Below, one piece after another: positions 57,746-64,000 of a DNA stretch of 64,000 bases. The DNA comes from Diphasiastrum complanatum. Taxonomy: Eukaryota > Streptophyta > Lycopodiopsida > Lycopodiales > Lycopodiaceae. The translations under genes were made by a program, and so were the position numbers. Below the pieces are notes generated by a model. That model was not told the DNA's origin and made no database searches. It was given only the letters and a program-made list of their open reading frames with translations. The stretch is from contig CM055105.1 of assembly GCA_029204225.1 (NCBI GenBank), positions 14,535,221-14,599,220 on the forward strand. Reading direction: 5' to 3'. Numbering within the stretch: the first letter of the stretch is position 1; every line of letters starts with the position of its first letter.

Positions 57746-59690
57746 TGGTCAAAGGTAGTATTTCTTCAGTCTGAACCCATTAATACGTGTAGGTAACAGT
57801 TCACCTTCAAGTGATTGAAGATGTACAAAACCATTCTCAAACACCTCTATGATTTTATACGGTCCAAGCCATCTCATATGGAGTTTTCCAGGGAACTTTT
57901 GATGTCGACTGTCATATATCAGTGCAAAGTCATCAGCTTTAAGATCACACTTCTTAGTATGACCGTCATACTTCTTCTTTCTTTGTTCCTGGATTTCCTT
58001 TGTTAATTTTTGTGATTTCTCATGAGCTTCTGCTAGTTCTTCAATATTCGTCAACCTTTCGTTTATACATTCTGCATTTGTTTGTTGAGCTTGAATACGA
58101 AAAGTTTTCACCTCAAATTCAATTGGCAAAATAGGATGCATACCATACGTAAGAAAATATGGTGTCTGCTTCGTGGTGATTTTCTTTGTATTGCGAGAAG
58201 CCCAGAGAACCGATGGCAGTTTCTAATCCCAATTCGTTGCATGTGCAATAGTAATTTTGTTCAGGATTTTACATAAAATTCCACTAGCTCTTTCTGTCAA
58301 CCCATTTGTTTTTGGATTATACAGTGTAGTTTTTCTGTGTTTGATCAGAAAATAGGTTGTCAGCAACCGTATCGTGTCATTTAGAAAATGTGTACATCGG
58401 TTACTTACTAGTTCGAGTGGACAACCATATCTTGTAATTATACTTTTGAATAAGAATGTCACGACAATTCTCGCATCGTTTCGTTTCGTCGCCTCTGCTT
58501 CGACATTCTTTGTAGCATAATCCGTTGCAACTAGAATATAACAACATTTCGTATGTTGAGTCATAGGTTTGATTGGACCGACAAAGTCAATCCCCCACTT
58601 TTCAAATGGTGCAAGAGGCAGGATTGGTGTCAATGGCCATTTCATTGCTTTTGTAGGCATACCAGATCTCTGGCATGGATCACATGAACGAATAAAATTT
58701 GATACATCCTTGAACATTGTGGGCCACCGATACTTGGCAGCCAATATCTTATTAACAGTATTTTTCAAAGCAAAATGTCCACCAGCATCTTCTGAGTGTA
58801 AGGCTTTAACGACCTTTTTAATGTCTTCAGTTTCGAGACATCTTCGAAGCTGATGATCTGCCCTAAGCTTGTACAAGATATTATTAATAATCGTATAAGG
58901 TGCTACCTTATATTGAAAAACTATCTTTTGCTCCAAATCGTAACCATCCAGATATATCTGATCTTTGAGATAAATAATAATATCAGAATATAGCGAATTT
59001 GTAGATGAAATCTTGAATAAATGTTCATCTGGAAAATCATCATTAATAGGTTCTTCAATTTTTCCCGTGCTGAGTCGTGAAAGATAATCAACATTTGTAT
59101 GATATTATCCTTGATGAAGCTCTACTTGATAAGTGAATTCCTGCAGAAGTAGAACCCATCGAGCAATTCGTCCTGATAGATCTGGTTTATTTACAAGATA
59201 CTTAAGAGCATAGTTAATTAACATAAAAAATAAATGCATATCCCAGCAAATAATGCCAAAATTTCTTAACAGTGAAAATCATGCCAAGTGCTTCCCTTTC
59301 TATAGCTGAATAATTCTTCTATGATGCACAGAGCTGTTGACTCGCATAGTAAATGGGATGATCTTTCTTCTGGTCGTCCTTCTGGCTTAGACAGACGCCA
59401 ATAGCAAATGCGGAAACATCCACATAAGTATGAAATAAAATTGCCCAGTTGGGTGGTCTTAGAATAAGAGCATTGATCAACCTTTGCTTAAGTTCTTCGA
59501 ATGCTTTTTGCTGTTCATTCATCCACAAGTATTCCACTTGTTTCTTCAGTAGATGTGTAAGAGAGACAACAATAGAAGCATGATTTTGAATAAATCTCCG
59601 ATAATAGCTGACATGTCCTAAGAAAGCTCTTAGTTCACATAAATTGGTTGCTATCTGGAGACTCTTTATAAGCTCAACTTTATCTCACAA
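57746..59690 (-). pseudogene. gypsy pol remnant: RNase H and integrase
   Basis: Minus strand: RT end 'LGHVSYYRRFIQNHA' (about 59.6 kb); RNase H with 'HTYVDVSAFAIGVCLSQKDD' and 'HPIYYASQQL', then stops (59319 and beyond); integrase from 58936 with the HHCC domain ('RWPTMFKDVSNFIRSCDPCQ'), core 'KWGIDFVGPIKP', then 'VSNRCTHFLND' where the family has VSDRGTHF (catalytic Asp changed to Asn), and 'YNPKTNGLTERASGI' with the Glu present; a frameshift; and a C-terminal domain (58141-57749) with 'MRWLGPYKIIEVFENG'. RT and Gag are missing. A Ty3/gypsy remnant with a mutated active site. Confidence 0.9.
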
Positions 59691-60755
59691 GTATATCACA
59701 ACAATCCATAGTTTACTCAAGATCCAAACCCTACTTATGTCCCATACCATAAGCAAGATCCAAACCCTCAGCATACTACACACAAGAATTACTCTACACA
59801 CTAGTAGCCACACTAGAGCATAAATAAGGTAAGCAAAAGAGATCTCTCACTCTCCCAATGGGCGCCCTACTTAGTCAAAAGTCAAATGGTTGTAGGTGGT
59901 GTGTTTCTTCCTACACCATAGATTCATTTGTGTTTCTTGTGGAGGGTGTGGATTACAATCCCATCTTTTGCAAATGGCCAATAGAGGGCAAGGGACAAGG
60001 GCCACCCCAAAGATAAAAAGACACCATTTGTAACCCATTTTTATGCTTAATAGAGAGGAGGAGCCTCTACTATTTTGTGAGCTCAAGCATCCTCATTTGC
60101 CAATCAATTTTGCTTATGCTCTTGTTGTGATTTGCTTGTTGTTTTAGTTTCCATTGTTTTTGCTTTATGCTAATTAAAGTTTCTCCATACGCATGACATT
60201 GAGCATTTGAGCTAACCTCCATTTCTACCCTCTTCTCTACCTCTACCTCTCTCTCTCCTTCTCTACTCACCCTCTATCAAGATGAATACATGTGGTTAGA
60301 GGTAGTGGAAGTAGTGTTAAGGGGATTAGAGTTAGTGGAAGTAGTGTTAAAGTAGAGTAGAGTTAGGGAAAAGAATAGAATGCATCTAAATCTAGCAACT
60401 TGGCATAGTTAGGTACCTATCTAGTGTTCTAACCCTCTTTGACAGTCGGAAGGGCTGCTCACCGACTGAAACTGCATACCCGACAATGTCCGAAAGGACA
60501 ACAAAAGGAAACTTGATGAGCATTCTTTCAAAGTTTTTTTTGTTGGCTATTGTATTTTTTATGGAATGTAGAGACTGTACAATATAGAAACCTGTAAAAT
60601 TTTCACTAACAAGAATGTGAGTTTTATTGAAGGTCAGTTTATTGATTTGAAGGGCAAGGACCAAACGCAGTCTATAAATTATGTCCCAACAGCTGATGCA
60701 AATAGAAATATAATTTCAATTTCTTCAAGCAGTCAATTTATACAGTCACAATAAC
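59691..60755. other. spacer with a small tandem repeat
   Basis: 'ttagtggaagtagtgttaa' occurs twice at about 60301-60350 (33-bp period). Short minus-strand frames at 60.1-60.66 kb have no family features. Confidence 0.4.
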
Positions 60756-60779
60756 ATATCGTGCAGATTCCAACATGGG

Positions 60780-61160
60780 CGTCCGACGTATTTTTTGAAA
60801 ATTTCATATTTTGTCACAATCGACATGTCGGAATACGACGTCCAAGTAAAAAATCCGAAAATCAGAGTTCGGTGATCGGAAAATATGGGCGGCAACCAAT
60901 TTTTGAAAGGCCCGTCGGAATCCGACATGTCGGATTCTGACATTCAAACATGGATATGACCTGGCATGTTTTTAAAAAAAAAAAAAATACATGTAATCCA
61001 ACGTGGACATCGGAATCCGACGGATGTCGGAATTCGATGTCCACGTCAACACTCGAAAAGCTTGTTTATGGCATTTGGGAGCTGACATCTGGGCTTGATG
61101 GGCACGGACGTCGGAATCCGACGTGTTCTAAAGTTGTCGAATTCCGACATCTGTTTGGTT
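60780..61160. repeat. cluster of the palindrome GTCGGAATCCGAC
   Basis: At least seven intact or one-step-off copies of 'gtcggaatccgac' or a half-site lie at about 60829, 60911, 60926, 61010, 61026, 61109 and 61138, in both orientations and often as adjacent pairs. The density resembles subterminal transposase-binding repeats. Confidence 0.65.
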
Positions 61161-61229
61161 TCTCAAATTCCCGCGATCGAGCGCCTTCTCTCTCACTCTG
61201 TTTTTTACAGGTTGGAGCGTCTTTGTAGC

Positions 61230-61310
61230 GATTGAGAGCGATTGAAGGCTTGAAGATCAGTGCTTGAGGGCTTGAAGATCAGTGCTTCAAGATCAGTGTT
61301 TGAAATTGGT
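61230..61310 (+). repeat. 'gcttgaagatcagt' short tandem repeat
   Basis: About three to four copies of 'gcttgaagatcagtgctt' with small changes. Confidence 0.75.
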
Positions 61311-61389
61311 GCTTGATTTTTGTTTGTTTTGCTTTTTGTTTGTTTGTTTGAGGTTGGTGTGTGTTTGTTTGTTTGTTTTGAAAAGAGAT

Positions 61390-61693
61390 AGAGAGCGTGA
61401 AAGATAGAAAGAGATAGAGAGAAAGTGTGTGCGTATTATATGTGTATGCATTTTTAAATTTTGCATTGATTTAGAATGGTTTTGAATATTGTTTTGAATA
61501 TGGTTTATGAATATGGTTTTGAATGGTCTTGTAATAGATTGTTAGTATTATTTAGATAGTGTTTGGTAATAATATATTATTAGATTTCTAATTTGTGAGA
61601 GAGAAAGAGAGAGAAGAGGTGGAGTGTAGATGTATGCTTGAAGATATTGAAAGATTTTGGAGTTTATGTTTTGTTCTTTTTTTATAAAATAAA

Positions 61694-61780
<87 letters not shown>

Positions 61781-62208
61781 GAGAGATAGTGTTTATAATA
61801 GATTGATTTGTGATAGTGTTTATAATAGATTGTTAGAATTATTTAAGATAGTGTATGTGTGTGCTTGAGAGGATGTGTATGTGTTTTGAATTTTGCATTG
61901 ATCTATAATTTAGGTTAATAGACAAATAGATATAGCTAGTGTTGGGTAGTAATAGATTGTTAAATTTATAATGTGTGTGTGTGAGAGAGAGAGAGAGAAA
62001 AAAAGAGAAGATGTGTGTGTGTGTGTGTGTGTTTAACATTTTGCATTGATTTAGAATTTAAGATTATAGATATATACATAGTCTATGGTAGTAATAGATT
62101 GTTAGATTTATATTTATTTAGGACTAAGAATGATAGATGAGAGAGAGAGAGAGAGAGTTTTTGTGAACATGTTTAGCATTTTACATTGATTTAAGATTTA
62201 AGATTCAA

Positions 62209-62298
<90 letters not shown>

Positions 62299-62336
62299 AG
62301 TGTGTATGTGTGTTGTGTCTTGCATTTTGAATTTAA

Positions 62337-62389
<53 letters not shown>

Positions 62390-62579
62390 AATTATGCATT
62401 AGTTTAGGGTATTTAAGAGTGATAAATAATTAAATGGTGTTTGATAGAAATTTTATATTAGATTTATAATGAGAGAGAGAGAGAGAGAGAGAGAGATCTG
62501 ATTAAGATTTAGGGTAGTAGATGAATAGATTGTGTGTGTGTGTGTTTGTGTTTAACATTTTGCATTGATTTAAAATTTA

Positions 62580-62672
<93 letters not shown>

Positions 62673-62970
62673 TGTGTATTATGCATTAGTTTAGGGTATT
62701 TAGAGTGATAGATAAATAAATAGTGTTTGATAGAAAATTTATATTAGATTTATAATGAGAGAGAGAGAGAGTGTGTATGTGTGTATGTGTGTGTGAGTGT
62801 GTTTTGATTAAGATTTAGAGTAGTAGATGACTAGATAGTGTTTGATGGTAATTGTATGTTTGATTTGTATGTTAGAGAGAGAGAGAAAGAGATTTTTAGA
62901 GTAGTAGATGAATGGATAATGTTTAATGATAATTAATGTATGTTAGATTTGTAATTTAAGAGAGAGAGAA
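61390..62970. repeat. compound microsatellite array with a higher-order unit
   Basis: A unit containing 'ttttgcattgatttagaat', 'aatagattgttagattta' and a (GA)n or (GT)n tract is repeated about seven to eight times, roughly every 150-250 bp. The main (GA)n tracts are at 61701-61788, 62212-62294, 62341-62384 and 62585-62669. Confidence 0.85.
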
Positions 62971-63400
62971 AAAAAAAATGAGCAAGCATAAAATGAAAGA
63001 ATTTGAGGTAGATTAGAAGAATATGCTTATAATAATGGTTCAATTGTGTAATATAGTATTATTTTTTAATTGCTTGTGCGTGTGACAAAATATTTTAAAA
63101 AAAAAAGAGCAAGCGTTTAAAGAGCGAGCAATTGCACGTTTGCACTTAAGCTTTGAGTGAGTTTACCGGTGAGTTTGTGTTGTTTCAATTTTTATTATTA
63201 TTGGAATACGTTATCTAACATTGTAAGAAATTAAATGTAATTCATTATTTTCATTTTGTTCAATGCAATATCGTATTTTACCGCAATTAGTTAATATGCA
63301 AAGGTGAAATGTAGATAAGTAAAATTCCCAATCCTAGGAAGGTGTGTAGCCCTTACTTTTCTCGCATTAAAGGCGAGGTTCTAATCTTTCCAACTTGCAT
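62971..63400. other. AT-rich spacer, no feature seen
   Basis: No coding sequence or repeat recognised. Confidence 0.4.
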
Positions 63401-63408
63401 GGAAAAAC

Positions 63409-63783
63409 CTACACGTCGCAGGGAGGGAATATGTGGTGACATTTTAAAATAGGACATAACTGCAAGGTTCGGGTATTATAATTATCACATTCAACTCTAT
63501 CTATAAAAGTATACATAAAAAGTATTGGAAAGAATATAAAAAAAATGAGTGCAAGTGAATTTAAGTATTGATAATCATAGATCATTCTCATCATTTACAT
63601 CATTCTCATCATCACACAGGTCTTACACTCATCTGAATCTAGGTCTAGATATAATCGTAAATTTTTAATCGTGTCTCTTTGATGATGTGAGCTACTCTCA
63701 TATTCAATCTCCTCTTCTTCTAATTCTATCTCATCCAAACATGGGGGCCTCAAATTACCCCCAATTTGGTCTTGTACGGTCAT
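63409..63783 (-). other. two short frames downstream of a partial gene, doubtful
   Basis: Minus-strand frames 63783-63595 (acidic, 'LDEIELEEEEIEYESSS') and 63594-63409 (hydrophobic) follow the partial gene at the window edge. The acidic one may be another exon or a shifted continuation of it. No family recognised. Confidence 0.25.
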
Positions 63784-63789
63784 AGGAAT

Positions 63790-64000
63790 CTAATCATTTC
63801 CATTTGTACCTTCTTCTCCCATTATTTTGACATCATTTGGATTCTGGATGAGTGGTTCAGGTTCTTCCAAAATGTTGTTAAAATTGGGTGGTGGTTCGTC
63901 GTGTGTATCCAATTCAACAATATCTTTTCCTTCAGACACACGTCGTTTTCTTGCATTAAGTTGGATCACATACCACCATCTTGGGTCTATTCGATCTTGA
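63790..64000 (-). CDS. partial element protein C-terminus, possibly CACTA-associated
   Basis: The frame is open to the window edge and ends at a TAG at 63790-63792. It reads 'QDRIDPRWWYVIQLNARKRR' then an acidic and Pro-rich tail ('HDEPPPNFNNILEEPEPL'). The Asp-Pro-x-Trp-x-x-Val-Ile block resembles the C-terminal end of proteins next to the transposase domain in plant CACTA elements (DUF4216-type). Only about 70 residues are visible, so the family is uncertain and the start lies outside the window. Confidence 0.35.
   Translation of the reverse strand, partial: QDRIDPRWWYVIQLNARKRRVSEGKDIVELDTHDEPPPNFNNILEEPEPLIQNPNDVKIMGEEGTNGND

Overview
The window looks like nuclear DNA of a land plant. 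It is dominated by remains of plant-type LTR retrotransposons (copia and gypsy) with initiator-Met-tRNA primer binding sites. It also holds Helitron-like 3' ends, a CACTA-like terminus, long (GA)n/(CT)n arrays, and GT..AG introns with TATA-type promoters. I see no bacterial or organellar gene layout. Two features hint at a seed-free plant such as a fern or lycophyte: two copies of an uncharacterised DDE-like family (DUF7869, named from memory), and a fragment resembling aerolysin/ETX-type pore-forming proteins. That placement is tentative. No intact host gene is visible; almost every coding stretch carries stops, frameshifts or truncations.

Layout: 1-1.2 kb is a (GA)n array with an embedded repeat. 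At 2.0-12.2 kb is a decayed copia element (LTR, PBS and gag at 2.0-3.7 kb; integrase, RT remnant and RNase H at 10.2-12.2 kb). It is filled with other sequence: a coiled-coil ORF, an uncharacterised interspersed gene ('family A'), a histone H3-like pseudogene at 7.19-7.69 kb, a possible Ulp1-type protease remnant, and a tandemly duplicated fragment of another family ('family M'). At 13.1-15.5 kb are a copia integrase fragment, then a promoter, a 5'UTR intron and a truncated aerolysin-like reading frame on the + strand. A gypsy element interrupts that frame and runs to 20.53 kb. A shared block ('C') follows to 22.4 kb.

23.08-28.65 kb is the only intact element: an LTR retrotransposon with near-identical LTRs, a perfect 5-bp target duplication (GGTAA), PBS, PPT and one uninterrupted 1030-codon ORF. 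The ORF begins as a copia-type Gag with a zinc knuckle and continues about 760 residues with no protease, integrase, RT or RNase H that I can recognise. It sits inside a CACTA-like terminus. 28.9-36.1 kb holds Helitron-like ends, minisatellites, AT-rich DNA and an inverted pair of GA-array repeats.

36.4-38.9 kb and 46.6-49.8 kb hold two diverged DUF7869-like genes. Between them lie a second copy of family A (39.6-41.0 kb), the most complete copy of family M (41.1-43.3 kb, minus), GC-rich palindromes, CT arrays, an A-rich tract and a minisatellite. 50.2-53.5 kb is an inverted copy of 13.4-22.4 kb that lacks the aerolysin-like frame and the gypsy element. 53.6-59.7 kb holds further copia and gypsy debris and a multi-stop gene with a plant-transposon-type N-terminus and coiled coils (54.4-57.0 kb, minus). 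60.8-63.1 kb holds a cluster of a short palindrome and a compound microsatellite array, and the window ends in a partial reading frame on the minus strand.

I see no functional pathway here. The window is best read as layered insertions and duplications. The most notable items are the histone H3-like pseudogene, the young retrotransposon with the extended Gag ORF, and the promoter plus truncated aerolysin-like gene inside an inverted duplication.
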